From positions 372,001 to 436,000 of the forward strand of contig CAWCUU010000004.1 of assembly GCA_963798855.1 (NCBI GenBank): a DNA stretch of 64,000 bases. Reading direction: 5' to 3'. This stretch comes from CAWCUU01 sp963798855. GTDB lineage: Bacteria > Gemmatimonadota > Gemmatimonadetes > Longimicrobiales > RSA9. Positions within the stretch are counted from its first letter, which is position 1. The number at the start of each line of letters is the position of its first letter. A model generated the notes under the pieces. It saw nothing but the letters and a program-made list of their open reading frames with translations, was not told the DNA's origin and did not search any database. Of this stretch, positions 9,096 through 18,346 are shown piece by piece. A program made the position numbers and the translations under genes.

Positions 9096-9488
9096 CTACG
9101 GGCCCGCGAGCTCCGCCCCGTTCTCGATCAGCAGCTCCCTGAGGATCGAGCGGTGGCAGCGCGACTCGTCTTCGCAGTAGCAGCCAACGGAGAAGTCCGT
9201 GGTGTGCGACAGCGCCGCCAGCAGCTCGAGGTCGTGCTTCGCCTCGGGGCTCGCCATCTCCCGCCGGTACCGACGCTCGAACGCCTTCCAGTCCCGCGCC
9301 GATACCGCCTTCTGCGCCAGCTTCACCGTTTCGGCGCTCGGCGCGAGGTTCGGGAACCAGACGTCGTAGAAGTCGCGCTTCGCGAACTCGGACTTCGGCA
9401 CGCCGCGCGGCGGACGCCTGACGGTGCCGATGCGCGTGCCTTCGCCCGGTAGCCGCGACGTACCCAGACGGACGATACGGATGCTCAT
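9096..9488 (-). CDS. DUF488 family protein
   Basis: 130 residues. Recognised by RIVRLGTSRLPGEGTRIGTVR at the start, DFYDVWFPNLAPS in the middle and the C-terminal VGCYCEDESRCHRSILRELL, where paired Cys and His residues are conserved in DUF488. The biochemical function is unknown. The start at 9488 is preferred over one 20 residues upstream because it aligns with the family N-terminus and has a GGAG about 10 bases before it. It is convergent with the MFS gene (65 bases between the stops) and stands alone. Confidence 0.88.
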   Translation of the reverse strand: MSIRIVRLGTSRLPGEGTRIGTVRRPPRGVPKSEFAKRDFYDVWFPNLAPSAETVKLAQKAVSARDWKAFERRYRREMASPEAKHDLELLAALSHTTDFSVGCYCEDESRCHRSILRELLIENGAELAGP

Positions 9489-9599
9489 GCCTGTACGCTC
9501 CGCCCCGGGAGAAGAAAGACGCTCCGCGAGGACCGGATGATCCGGCAACGGGAATACGTGGCGTCGACGCCTACCTGACCCATCAGCAGATGGGCGGTG

Positions 9600-11126
9600 T
9601 CAGCGCGCTCCCTCTTCTCCCAGCATCTCCGACGCGATCGATTCCGCGATCCCCTTCGCGTCCGCCGTCTCGTCGTTGGTCAGCACGATGACGACGGTGC
9701 GATGGGACGGGATGCGCACGAACGCGACCCGCCGGCCGCCCTCGTCGCCGTACGCGGCGAGCCACGTCGTCCCGCCTCGCGTCTCGGCGGTCCAGCCCTT
9801 CGTCACGTCGACGCCCGGCCAGGTCTGTGGGTTCTCCAGCCCCAGCTCCAGGCGGTACAGCTCGTCGACGTCCGAGCTGACCCGCCCATCGGCTTCTGCC
9901 GTGGTCCGGTGCAACCCGACGGGTCCGCCGATCTGACGCGACACGCAGCGTTGGATCGGCGTCATCCGGCTCCAGCGATCCTCCGCCTCCCGTGCGGCTG
10001 CGCCCCTCGCCCCGGCAAGCTGCGACGGCGGCTCCGGCTCCGGCAGCTGGTCGCACAGCGACGCAAACACGCCAGAGAGCCGACCCAGCGGGAACTGCGG
10101 CAACGTTGTCGTCGGCATGAAGCGCTCCTGATCGGGCACGCCGTACGAAGCGTCGACGAAGACCTCGCCGTCTCGTGCGGCCAGAACCGTCGCGCCCCCG
10201 CTGGACGGATCCCGGTACGCGGCGAAGAGGCTGTCCACGAACGACTTTGTCAATGGAGTGTCCTCGATCGCACGGTGGATTACGCGTCGGCCGCCCAGGT
10301 CGTACCGGTCGCCCGGGTGCAGCGTCAGGAACGGCTTGCCCCGATCGTTCGGGTCGCGGCCGCCGTAGACGAACGCCTTGTTGCGGCCGACGATCGTCGC
10401 CGTATCGCCACGCACCACCCACGCCGTGCCCTCGTCCTCCGACATGCCGAGCAGCCGCGGGTAGCGCGGCATGATCGAGTCTGCCAGGTCGGGCAGCCGC
10501 TCGCGCGCCACCACGTGCTGGTCGATCCCGACACCGCGCAGGAACGCGAAGCCCTTCTCGTACCCGGGGTAGTCCATGATGAAGTTGTCGTTCGACGGCG
10601 CTCCCCGGACCAGGAAGTCTCCCAGGATCGTCGCGCCCGCGGAGGACCCCCCCACGACACCGCCGCGCGCGAGCACGCCGTGGAACGCCTGCTCCGCCTT
10701 CGTCCCGCCGTACGCGTCCACCAGCCGGTACTGCCGCCCGCCCTCGAACCACACGCCACCCGCGTGCCGGATCATCGCGACGAACGAGTCGGAGCTGGCC
10801 ACCGCCCGGTCCGTCGTGAACAGCACCCGGACGTTGCGCGCGCCCGCCTTCCGCAGCAGCCGCGCCCCAGCCGCGTTCGGGTCGTAGGCGGTGTCCCCTC
10901 CGGCGTTCGGCACATCGAGGATCAGAGCGTCCGGCCCGCCCGCCGCGGCGATGAACCGCGACCAGATCTCGGGGCCGATCGCGCCGCCGCCCACGACGAT
11001 CACGGTCCCGTCCGCCGGTCCCACTCTCGTGGATTCGGTCGCCGACGGGGATCCGTCGGACGCCTGCGCGGCGAGCAGGCTCGGCACGGCGAGGCACGCG
11101 AGCAGCGTCTGAGCGAAGACACGCAT
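9600..11126 (-). CDS. Cyanophycinase-like (peptidase S51) protein fused to a degenerate beta-lactamase-type domain
   Basis: 508 residues, secreted (signal MRVFAQTLLACLAVPSLLAAQ). Residues about 35-280 are the S51/cyanophycinase fold: VIVVGGGAIGPEIW, then GGSSAGA with the nucleophile Ser at about residue 162. This class cleaves aspartyl or cyanophycin-type peptides. The remaining ~220 residues look like a class C beta-lactamase/serine hydrolase domain (DASYGVPDQERFMPTTT, then PLGRLSGVFASLC, and a late VVIVLTND), but the expected S-x-x-K is replaced (LGRLSGVFA), so that domain is probably inactive. The start at 11126 has GGAGG just upstream. Monocistronic. Confidence 0.82.
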   Translation of the reverse strand: MRVFAQTLLACLAVPSLLAAQASDGSPSATESTRVGPADGTVIVVGGGAIGPEIWSRFIAAAGGPDALILDVPNAGGDTAYDPNAAGARLLRKAGARNVRVLFTTDRAVASSDSFVAMIRHAGGVWFEGGRQYRLVDAYGGTKAEQAFHGVLARGGVVGGSSAGATILGDFLVRGAPSNDNFIMDYPGYEKGFAFLRGVGIDQHVVARERLPDLADSIMPRYPRLLGMSEDEGTAWVVRGDTATIVGRNKAFVYGGRDPNDRGKPFLTLHPGDRYDLGGRRVIHRAIEDTPLTKSFVDSLFAAYRDPSSGGATVLAARDGEVFVDASYGVPDQERFMPTTTLPQFPLGRLSGVFASLCDQLPEPEPPSQLAGARGAAAREAEDRWSRMTPIQRCVSRQIGGPVGLHRTTAEADGRVSSDVDELYRLELGLENPQTWPGVDVTKGWTAETRGGTTWLAAYGDEGGRRVAFVRIPSHRTVVIVLTNDETADAKGIAESIASEMLGEEGAR

Positions 11127-11507
11127 CAGACCTCCAGTGAGTATCGGTAGCGGGCTCTTGGACGGCCCTGCCGGACCGGCAACGGGAGCTTCATCGTCTC
11201 CGCGCTCGGCGCCAGGTTGGGAATCAGACATCGGGAACCCACACCAGATCGGCGTGCATCGAAACACTATGATCCCATGAGGCTTGGGGCAACCGGCACT
11301 CGCGCCGGCTTCCAGCCCAGGCCCATACCCGGGAAAAATTCCCTGTTCCCGGCTCGGCGGAGCCCGTCCGGCAGATTGGGAAATCGCCTAACTCCGCGAA
11401 TGGTAAACATTTAGCGGGAACGCCCCAACAGGGCATGCGGCTTGCCCCTACGGATGATCGGCGACGAGTTCGTCGAAGTTCGGATACCCAGGCACAGGAG
11501 GCAGTGA
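11127..11507. other. 381-base divergent intergenic region
   Basis: Lies between the S51 gene (leftward) and a secreted-protein gene (rightward). Near 11431-11447 there is a small palindrome, GGGCA-N7-TGCCC, inside a segment reading CCCCAACAGGGCATGCGG. It resembles the short dispersed GC palindromes common in environmental genomes, though only one copy is seen here. I see no clear promoter. Confidence 0.4.
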
Positions 11508-12011
11508 ATGATCGGACAGACGAAGCGGTTCTTGACGCCCGTGCTCGGCGCGGCGGCCCTGCTGGTGAGCGGCTCGCTCGCGGCGCAGGAGCCCACGGCG
11601 GCGGCCGAGGCGGCGCCGGCTTGCACGGCGACGATCACGCCGCAGGCGCTCAAGGTGCAGGATCAGGCGTTCCACCTGCAGGTGGCACTGCCTCAGCAGA
11701 TCGGCGAGCCGAGCGCGGTGACGATTCAGGAGGAGGGCAGCGGCGTGGTGGTCGCGCTCGCCCAGCCGAAGACAGAGGACGAGGCCGAGGCCAAGACCGA
11801 GGCGGCCACCGAGGAGGCGCCGACTCCGACGCCCCCGGATCTCCCGGCCAACCCGGAGAACGCGCAGCCGACCGAGGAGCCCGCGCAGGTGCTGTTTATC
11901 GACCTGAACGCGAGCGCCGCGCAGCCGGGCGCGTACACGGTTCAGCTGCAGGGCCCGCAGGGCACCTGCACCGGACAGGTGACGATCGCGGCGGGTTCGG
12001 GCTCGAACTAG
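11508..12011 (+). CDS. Secreted protein of unknown function
   Basis: 167 residues. A signal peptide is evident (FLTPVLGAAALLVSGSLAAQ). The mature part has one Cys near the start (PACTATITPQ) and one near the end (GTCTGQVTI), which could form a disulphide. Between them two short beta-rich stretches flank an acidic Glu/Ala/Pro/Thr-rich linker (about residues 85-125). The architecture suggests a small Ig-like or beta-sandwich periplasmic protein, but I do not recognise the family. AGGAGG lies 7 bases before the ATG, and a strong hairpin follows the stop, so it is a single-gene unit. Confidence 0.75.
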   Translation: MIGQTKRFLTPVLGAAALLVSGSLAAQEPTAAAEAAPACTATITPQALKVQDQAFHLQVALPQQIGEPSAVTIQEEGSGVVVALAQPKTEDEAEAKTEAATEEAPTPTPPDLPANPENAQPTEEPAQVLFIDLNASAAQPGAYTVQLQGPQGTCTGQVTIAAGSGSN

Positions 12012-12040
12012 CCCCGCACAGCCTTTTCATAGAGTCGGTA

Positions 12041-12085
12041 GCCGGAGCCCGACGGCCGCACCCCGCGGTCCCGTCGGGCTCCGGC
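12041..12085 (+). terminator. Perfect 15-bp hairpin after the secreted-protein gene
   Basis: GCCGGAGCCCGACGG at 12041-12055 pairs perfectly with its complement at 12071-12085 around a 15-base loop. No T-run follows, so it may act as a Rho-assisted stop or an RNA-stability hairpin rather than a classical intrinsic terminator. It begins 29 bases after the stop codon. Confidence 0.65.
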
Positions 12086-12369
12086 CCGATTCTCGTTGAC
12101 CGCCGTCTCGACACTTCCACTTCAGCCGTCATAGCCGTCAGGCACCGAGGCTCAACGGTCGATCTGCTTCAGCCCACCGGTGTCCCCTTCCAGTACAGCC
12201 GTGCGCATCGCCCCTCGCGCTGACGAGCCGGTCTCCAGGAGGGGCTGCGTCGCAATACGCGCCGTCCGGACGTTGGATGGGTGAGTCCCTCGCACGCCGG
12301 TCCGGACGGAGGCCGACGTGCGAATCGCCTTGCGGTGACGAGGCGACGGGTAATCCGACCGGAGGCACG

Positions 12370-12576
12370 ATGGACGAAGAGCGCTTCAACATGGAGATCC
12401 GCAGGTTCCTCAAGACGTTCGGCATCACGGCGCAGCGCGAGATCGAGCGTGTGGTCCGCGACGCAATGGGGTCCGGCCGGATCGACGGGACCGAGACCCT
12501 CGCGGTTCGCGCCGTGCTCACGATCAATGGTCTGCTCGACGAGCACGTCGTCGCCGGCGACATCGCGCTGCAATAG
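12370..12576 (+). CDS. DUF6494-type small protein
   Basis: 68 residues reading MDEERFNMEIRRFLKTFGIT then AQREIERVVRDAMGSGRIDG, a short helical protein matching the DUF6494 family of unknown function. The frame is open from 12277, but the ATG at 12370 has GGAGG 4 bases ahead and matches the family start. It is isolated: terminator upstream, amidohydrolase 77 bases downstream in the same direction. Confidence 0.7.
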   Translation: MDEERFNMEIRRFLKTFGITAQREIERVVRDAMGSGRIDGTETLAVRAVLTINGLLDEHVVAGDIALQ

Positions 12577-12653
12577 CCGCGAGAGCTACGCGGCTGGATG
12601 CGCCTCGATCCTGTGAACCCACCCTCCGCGGGCCGGCCTGGGAAGCACGTGGC

Positions 12654-13892
12654 ATGAAGCGCTGTCTGCGCGTCGCCCTCGCGGCCCTCGCGGTCGTGCC
12701 CGTCTCGTGTCGCGGGCAGACCCGGGTCGCTCCTATGGAGATCCCTCCGAGATTCGGGGTGCCGACACCGCTCCCGCCGCTGGCGGACGGCACGATCGCG
12801 ATCGTCGGGGCGAACGTCATCTCCATGGCCGGCCCCGACGTCCTGGCCGATCGGACGGTGCTCGTCCGCGACGGCCGGATTGTCGCGATCGAGCCGCGCG
12901 AAACGATCGATGTCCCCGCGGACGCAGAGGTCGTCGACGCGGAGGGCCGTTTCCTGATGCCCGCGCTCATCGACATGCACGCGCACGTGCATCGCGGCGA
13001 CCTGGACGCGTACCACCGGGCGGGCATCACGACGATCCGCAACATGTGGGGGACCGACGAGGTCGCGAAGCTGCGCGCGGAGCTGGCGACCGGCGCCGAC
13101 TTCCCGACCCTCGTCTCCGCCGGCCCCGGGATGGACGGCGACCCTCCGGTCTGGGACGGATCCGCGGTCGTCACGGATCCGGACCAGGCCCGCAACGAGG
13201 TTCGCCGCCAGGCCGGCACCTGGGACTTCATCAAGGTCTACAACCGCCTGACGCCGCCGGTCTTCCGGGCGATCCTCGAGGAGGCCGCCGACGTCGGCAT
13301 CCCCGTCGCCGGCCACGTGCCGCTGGCGTCGACCATCGGAGAGGCCACCGCCGGCGGCCTCTCCTCGGTCGAGCACATGACCGGCATCTCCGAAGCCGTC
13401 GCCAATGGGCGCAGCCCGGCGGGGTGGCTGCGCTTCGATCCGGACGCGGCGGCGGCCGTCGCACGATCCCTCGCGAAGCGCGGGACGTGGGTCTGTCCGA
13501 CGCTCGCCGTGCTGCGCCACCTCGCGATCCTGAACCTGTCGCCCGCCAATGCCGCCGCGGCGCAGCAGCACCAGCGCGCCATGGTGAAGATCCTGTTCGA
13601 CCAGGGAGTGCCGCTACTGGCCGGCACCGACGCCGGGATCGGCGCCGTGGACCCCGGCACCAGCCTGGACGACGAGCTCGCGCTGATCGTCGAGTCCGGC
13701 CTGACTCCGGACCAGGCGCTCCGCGCAGCGACGAGCGAAGCGGCCCGCTACCTCCGCCTCGACACCGAGATCGGCACCATCGAGGTCGGCAAGCGGGCGG
13801 ACCTCGTCCTGCTCCGGGCGGATCCTCTCCGCGACATCGCCGCGATCCGAGACCCCGTGGCGCTGATCCAGCGAGGGCGACGGATCTACTGA
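12654..13892 (+). CDS. Secreted metal-dependent amidohydrolase (imidazolonepropionase-like family)
   Basis: 412 residues. A short hydrophobic leader ends VVPVSCRGQ, a possible lipid-attachment Cys. The TIM-barrel metal site is intact: DMHAHVH (HxH) at about residue 106, DFIKVYNR, GHVPL and EHMTG for the further ligands, and LAGTDAGI for the catalytic Asp. The closing RADLVLLRADPL is the typical composite-barrel strand of the family. Such enzymes hydrolyse dipeptides, cyclic amides or other small substrates; the substrate is not predictable. No operon partner. Confidence 0.88.
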   Translation: MKRCLRVALAALAVVPVSCRGQTRVAPMEIPPRFGVPTPLPPLADGTIAIVGANVISMAGPDVLADRTVLVRDGRIVAIEPRETIDVPADAEVVDAEGRFLMPALIDMHAHVHRGDLDAYHRAGITTIRNMWGTDEVAKLRAELATGADFPTLVSAGPGMDGDPPVWDGSAVVTDPDQARNEVRRQAGTWDFIKVYNRLTPPVFRAILEEAADVGIPVAGHVPLASTIGEATAGGLSSVEHMTGISEAVANGRSPAGWLRFDPDAAAAVARSLAKRGTWVCPTLAVLRHLAILNLSPANAAAAQQHQRAMVKILFDQGVPLLAGTDAGIGAVDPGTSLDDELALIVESGLTPDQALRAATSEAARYLRLDTEIGTIEVGKRADLVLLRADPLRDIAAIRDPVALIQRGRRIY

Positions 13893-14030
13893 GGCGGGTA
13901 AGGGCGTACCGGCGTACATCCGTGCGTCCGCAGCCGCACGGGCACATAGCTGCGTCCAGTCCCTGGAGCGGAGGCAGAGTCGCGGAACCCGCGACGGCGT
14001 CGAAGGGATTCGACGCTCGAGCTGCGCGGC

Positions 14031-15125
14031 ATGGAGACGCCCGCCGCTCGGCGCGACCTCCGCGATCCGAAGCCGGAGCCTACGACATGCATCGAGGGCG
14101 CACCTCGCCCAGTTTCGCTCATCGTCGCCCTGCTGCTGGCGGCCGCGTGCGGCGGTGACCCGTCGGGACCGGCCGGCGGCCCGTACGCCCGTCGCTTCGA
14201 GACCCTCTGGCAGCGCTTCGACGCGACGTACTCCTACTTCGACTACAAGCAGATCGACTGGGACGCCGCGTACCGAGAGTACCAGCCACGGGCAGAGGCG
14301 GCGACGACGCAGGACGAGCTCACATCCTTGCTGCTGGAGATGCTGGCGCCGCTGCGAGACGTGCACGTCGCGCTGTACCGGCCGCGCGGCAGCGCGATCC
14401 CGACGTACGTCCCGCCGTACGCCACGAACTGGGATCGCGACACGTGGCTGGCGTACATCGCTCTCGCTGGGTGGCACCAGACGGCGGGCACGAGCTGGGG
14501 GTGGGGGCGCTTCGGCGACATCGGCTTCCTGCTCATCGGAGACTGGAGTCCCCAGCACGTGACGGCCGCGGGGATCGACGCGGCGCTGGACAGCCTGCGC
14601 GACACGCGCGCCCTCATCATCGACGTACGCCCCAACCCCGGCGGCGACGACAGCATCGCGCTGTCGGTGGCCGGGCGCTTCGCCGCAGCGACGACGATCG
14701 GCGGCTACGTCCAGTTCCGCGACGGCCCCGCCCACGACGACTTCGGCCCCCTCCTCCCGAAGACCGTCTCGCCGCGCGGCCCCTGGCGCTACGCGAGCCC
14801 GGTCTTCCTGCTCGTTGGCCGCGGCGTCTTCAGCAGCGACGAGCAGTTCGTCGCCGCCATGCGGGAGCTGCCGCAGGTGCGGGTGCTCGGCGATACGACC
14901 GGCGGGGGCACCGGCAACCCGGGCGTCTACGACCTCGGCGACGGCTGGAGCTACTCGGTCTCCCGCTGGATCGGCTACACCGCGCAGATGGAGGTGATCG
15001 AATGGAACGGCATCGCCCCGGACGAGGTGGTGCCGTGGAGCGCGCAGGACTTCGCCCGCCACTACGACCCCGTGCTCGAGCGCGCGCTCGTGGAGGCGGA
15101 GGCGGCGGGCGCCTCGACGCCATAA
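14031..15125 (+). CDS. S41 family (C-terminal processing-like) peptidase, lipoprotein
   Basis: 364 residues. A leader of about 40 residues ends LLLAAACGGD, a probable lipoprotein Cys. The peptidase core shows LIIDVRPNPGGDDSIAL (about residues 196-212) and GRGVFSSDEQFVAAM, with the catalytic Ser in FSS(D/E), then GDTTGGGTGNPG. An N-terminal helical S41 cap (FDYKQIDWDAAYREY) is present and there is no obvious PDZ domain. It probably acts in the periplasm. The start is uncertain: the ATG at 14031 has no good ribosome site, and about 25 odd residues precede the hydrophobic leader. Confidence 0.82.
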   Translation: METPAARRDLRDPKPEPTTCIEGAPRPVSLIVALLLAAACGGDPSGPAGGPYARRFETLWQRFDATYSYFDYKQIDWDAAYREYQPRAEAATTQDELTSLLLEMLAPLRDVHVALYRPRGSAIPTYVPPYATNWDRDTWLAYIALAGWHQTAGTSWGWGRFGDIGFLLIGDWSPQHVTAAGIDAALDSLRDTRALIIDVRPNPGGDDSIALSVAGRFAAATTIGGYVQFRDGPAHDDFGPLLPKTVSPRGPWRYASPVFLLVGRGVFSSDEQFVAAMRELPQVRVLGDTTGGGTGNPGVYDLGDGWSYSVSRWIGYTAQMEVIEWNGIAPDEVVPWSAQDFARHYDPVLERALVEAEAAGASTP

Positions 15126-15189
15126 GGACCGAAAGCGGGTGCCCCTGCGATTCCGGCGGATCGCGGCGCCGGGGACTACATTCCAAGCC

Positions 15190-16731
15190 ATGCTCCTGAC
15201 CGACCTGGTCCACGCTTCCGACCGCGCCGCGGCGACTTCTTCCCGGAAGGAGAAAATCGCGGTCCTGGCCGATCTGCTCCGGCGCGCCTCCCTCGACGAC
15301 GAGGCGATCGCGGTGGCGTGGCTGAGCGGCGTGCTGCCGCAGGGGCGGATCGGGCTGGGTCCCGCGGCGGTGCGCGATGCGTGGCCGCCGGCAGCCGCGC
15401 TGTCGCCCGTACTGGGCGTGGTGGAGGTCGACGCGGCGTTCGAGCGCATGGCCACGGTGGAGGGCCCGGGCTCGACGGCCGAACGCGTCCGTCTCCTCTC
15501 CGACCTGCTCGCCCGCGCGACCGAGCGGGAGCGGGACTTCCTGGCCCGCCTGGTCCTCGGCGAGCTCCGGCAGGGAGCCCTCGAATCACTCATGGCCGAC
15601 GCTGTGGCGAAGGCGACGGGCCTGCCAGTCTCGACGGTCCGTCGCGCGCTGCAGCTCACCGGCGACCTGCCGACGGTCGCGGCCGCCGCCCGGCGGGGAG
15701 GCGCGGACGCCCTCGCCTCCTTCGGGATCCGGCTGTTCCGTCCCATTCAGCCAATGCTCGCCTCGACGGCCGAGGACCCCGTCGACGCGCTGGCGAAGCT
15801 CGGCAGCGCGTCGCTCGACTGGAAGCTCGACGGCGCGCGGGTCCAGGTGCACCGTCAGGGCGACGAGGTGCGGATCTACACCCGTCGCCTGAACGAGGTG
15901 ACGGACGCCGCGCCGGAGCTGGCGGAGGCCGCGCTCGCGCTTCCCGCTTCTTCCCTCGTGCTGGACGGCGAGGCCATTGCGCTAGCGCCCGACGGGCGGC
16001 CGCGCCCGTTCCAGGAGACGATGCGCCGCTTCGGACGACGGCTGGACGTGGAGCGGATGCGCCGGGAGCTACCGCTGTCCCCCTTCTTCTTCGACCTCTT
16101 GTTCGTGGACGGCAGCTCGCTCATCGACCGGCCCGCGCAGGAACGCTTCGCGGCGCTGGACGAGCTCGTGCGGCCGGAAGACCGCGTGCCCCGGCTCGTC
16201 ACGGGCGACGCCGACGCCGCCGCGGACTTTCTGCGAGCCGCGCGCGCCGCGGGTCACGAAGGGCTGGTCGCCAAGTCGCTCGACTCCACCTACGACGCCG
16301 GCCGCCGCGGCGGAGCGTGGCTCAAGCTCAAGCCCGCCGACACGCTCGACCTCGTCGTGCTCGCCGCCGAGTGGGGCCACGGCCGCCGGAAGGGGTGGCT
16401 CAGCAACCTGCACCTGGGCGCCCGCGACCCCGAGCACGGCGGTTTCGTAATGCTCGGCAAGACTTTCAAGGGGATGACCGATCGGGTGCTCGAGTGGCAG
16501 ACCCGGGAGCTGCTGGCGCGGGAGATCGGGCGGGAGGGGCACATCGTGCACGTGCGTCCGGAGCTCGTCGTCGAGGTCGCGTTCGAAGGACTCCAGTCCA
16601 GCCCCCGCTATCCCGGCGGCCTGGCCCTCCGCTTCGCGCGCATCAAGCGCTACCGGACCGACAAGACGGCGGAGGCGGCGGACACGATGGCGCGGGTGAG
16701 GGAGATCGCGGCAGCGCGCGGCGGATCGTGA
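15190..16731 (+). CDS. ATP-dependent DNA ligase
   Basis: 513 residues, close to the length of archaeal/LigB-type ATP-dependent ligases. The N-terminal DNA-binding domain (about 1-200) is followed by adenylation motif I, WKLDGARVQVH, with Lys212 as the AMP-accepting residue. Later motifs are LVLDGEAIAL, FFFDLLFVDG, EGLVAKSLDS and WLKLKP, and the C-terminal OB domain carries YPGGLALRFARIKRYR. It seals nicks using ATP. No Ku or polymerase/nuclease domain is adjacent, so it is not a complete LigD end-joining set. The start ATG at 15190 follows TTCCAAGCC with no strong ribosome site. Confidence 0.93.
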   Translation: MLLTDLVHASDRAAATSSRKEKIAVLADLLRRASLDDEAIAVAWLSGVLPQGRIGLGPAAVRDAWPPAAALSPVLGVVEVDAAFERMATVEGPGSTAERVRLLSDLLARATERERDFLARLVLGELRQGALESLMADAVAKATGLPVSTVRRALQLTGDLPTVAAAARRGGADALASFGIRLFRPIQPMLASTAEDPVDALAKLGSASLDWKLDGARVQVHRQGDEVRIYTRRLNEVTDAAPELAEAALALPASSLVLDGEAIALAPDGRPRPFQETMRRFGRRLDVERMRRELPLSPFFFDLLFVDGSSLIDRPAQERFAALDELVRPEDRVPRLVTGDADAAADFLRAARAAGHEGLVAKSLDSTYDAGRRGGAWLKLKPADTLDLVVLAAEWGHGRRKGWLSNLHLGARDPEHGGFVMLGKTFKGMTDRVLEWQTRELLAREIGREGHIVHVRPELVVEVAFEGLQSSPRYPGGLALRFARIKRYRTDKTAEAADTMARVREIAAARGGS

Positions 16732-17039
16732 ACGACCGATCGGCCCGGCGCCCGCGGTGTGCCAGAGCTGATCCGTCGAGCGCGTCAACTGCGGAGCGGT
16801 CGGCCGCGGAGGCCATCCCCTTCGCGTTTTGCCGCGCGATTGGGCGCCGCGGCCGCGCGCGATCAGCAGCGGTCTTACACCCGATCCAGCGAATACCTGA
16901 CAGACAAGGTCCCGGCCCCGGCGCACGTTTGGGAGGGACCGGTCCGCTCGTCCGGGCCGGTGCCACGCGTGCAGGAACCGCCGGGACTCGTACCGCCCCG
17001 GGCCGGCATGCGGCGGGCGAGTTGGCGCTGGAGGCGCGC
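16732..17039. other. 308-base intergenic region
   Basis: Between the ligase and the serine hydrolase on the same strand. I see no gene, convincing promoter or hairpin, apart from GGAGG just before the next start. Confidence 0.5.
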
Positions 17040-18284
17040 ATGAAGCCGAAACCGCAGGTCCACGGAACGCTCGCCCCCGGATTCGAGGAGGTGGGCGCCG
17101 AGTTCGAGCGCAACTTCTCGGAGCGGCGCGAGATCGGCGCCGCCGTCGCCGCGTACTGGCGCGGAGAGAAGGTGGTTGATCTGTGGGGCGGCCGGCGCAG
17201 GCCCAATGGCGATGAGCCATGGGAGCGCGACACGATGGTCGTCGTCAATTCCGTCACCAAGGGCCTCTCGGCCATGACGCTCGCGGTGGCGAACGCAAGG
17301 GGCTGGCTCGACTACGACGCGCCGGTCCGGAGCTACTGGCCCGAGTTCGCGCAGAACGGCAAGGCCGGGATAACGGTGCGTCAGCTCCTCGGGCACGAGG
17401 CCGGGCTCGTCGTGCTCGACGAACCGCTCACGCTCGAGAAGCTGCGCGACCTCGACTCGGTGGCGCGGCTGCTCGCGCGGCAAACGCCCCAGTGGGCACC
17501 CGGCACCCGGCACGGCTACCACACGCTGACGGTCGGGCTGTACATGCAGGAGCTGATCCGTCGGGTGGACCCCGCGCACCGGACCCTCGGGCGGTTCTTC
17601 CGCCAGGAGATCGCCGAGCCGCTGGGCCTCGACTTTCACATCGGGCTCCCGCCCGATGTCCCGGACGAGCGCCTTGCACGGATCCAGACGCTGTCCCCGT
17701 GGCGCGGGCTTCTGGCGCTGCTTTACACGCCTCCCGCGGTGACGCTGAAGATGATCACGCCGGGCTCGCTCCTGCGACGGTCCTTCGTGGGCCTCGCCGC
17801 GGACCCGAACGACCGGCGCTACCTGGAGGCCGAAGTGCCCGCGGGCAACGGCGTGGGCACCGCGCGCGCGATCGCGCGCGCGTATTCGGCATTCGCCGAG
17901 GGCGGCGCCGAGCTCGGCATCACCCGCGGAACCTTCGCCCGCCTCATCGCGCCACCCGACGTGGCGGAGCCAGAGGACGTCGTGCTCGGGGTGCCGTCGT
18001 ACTTCTCGCTCGGCTTCCTGAGGCCCGGGCCACAGCCCTCCTTCGGATCGAGCCCTCGGGCCTTCGGTGCTCCGGGTGCCGGCGGCTCCTTCGCGTTCGC
18101 AGATCCCGACGCACGGCTCGGCTACGCGTACGTGATGAACCGACTGGACTTCTATCTGGAAAACGATCCCCGCGAGAAGACGCTGCGCCGAGCCCTGCAC
18201 CGGGCGATCGGCCGGCTCGCCCTCGATCGGCCGGAGCGCATCGCCCGCCCGCGGTCCGAGCAGGTCGCCGTGCAGCCCGGATGA
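17040..18284 (+). CDS. Beta-lactamase/class C-type serine hydrolase
   Basis: 414 residues with no signal peptide, so probably cytoplasmic. The S-x-x-K catalytic pair is intact in VVNSVTKGLSAM (about residue 73), and the second-motif Tyr is in GTRHGYHTLTVG (Y-x-T). The layout GAAVAAYWRGEKVVDLWGG at the start and FRQEIAEPLGLDFHIG in the middle is that of EstB-like esterases and LACTB-type hydrolases rather than true beta-lactamases. GGAGG sits 5 bases before the ATG. Its 3' end faces the 62-bp repeat array. Confidence 0.88.
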   Translation: MKPKPQVHGTLAPGFEEVGAEFERNFSERREIGAAVAAYWRGEKVVDLWGGRRRPNGDEPWERDTMVVVNSVTKGLSAMTLAVANARGWLDYDAPVRSYWPEFAQNGKAGITVRQLLGHEAGLVVLDEPLTLEKLRDLDSVARLLARQTPQWAPGTRHGYHTLTVGLYMQELIRRVDPAHRTLGRFFRQEIAEPLGLDFHIGLPPDVPDERLARIQTLSPWRGLLALLYTPPAVTLKMITPGSLLRRSFVGLAADPNDRRYLEAEVPAGNGVGTARAIARAYSAFAEGGAELGITRGTFARLIAPPDVAEPEDVVLGVPSYFSLGFLRPGPQPSFGSSPRAFGAPGAGGSFAFADPDARLGYAYVMNRLDFYLENDPREKTLRRALHRAIGRLALDRPERIARPRSEQVAVQPG

Positions 18285-18346
18285 GCGTGCGGGGCGAGGA
18301 GCCGGTCCGTAATCCATAGGACCGAACAGCCGTCGAATGGATGACC

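Noticed and set aside
15190..16731. Complete bacterial NHEJ system around the ligase
   Set aside because: No Ku gene and no polymerase or nuclease domain is present in or next to the ligase.
15318..18284. A single 988-residue frame ending in the serine hydrolase
   Set aside because: The upstream ~570 residues are a shadow of the DNA ligase. The true start at 17040 has GGAGG and the family N-terminus.
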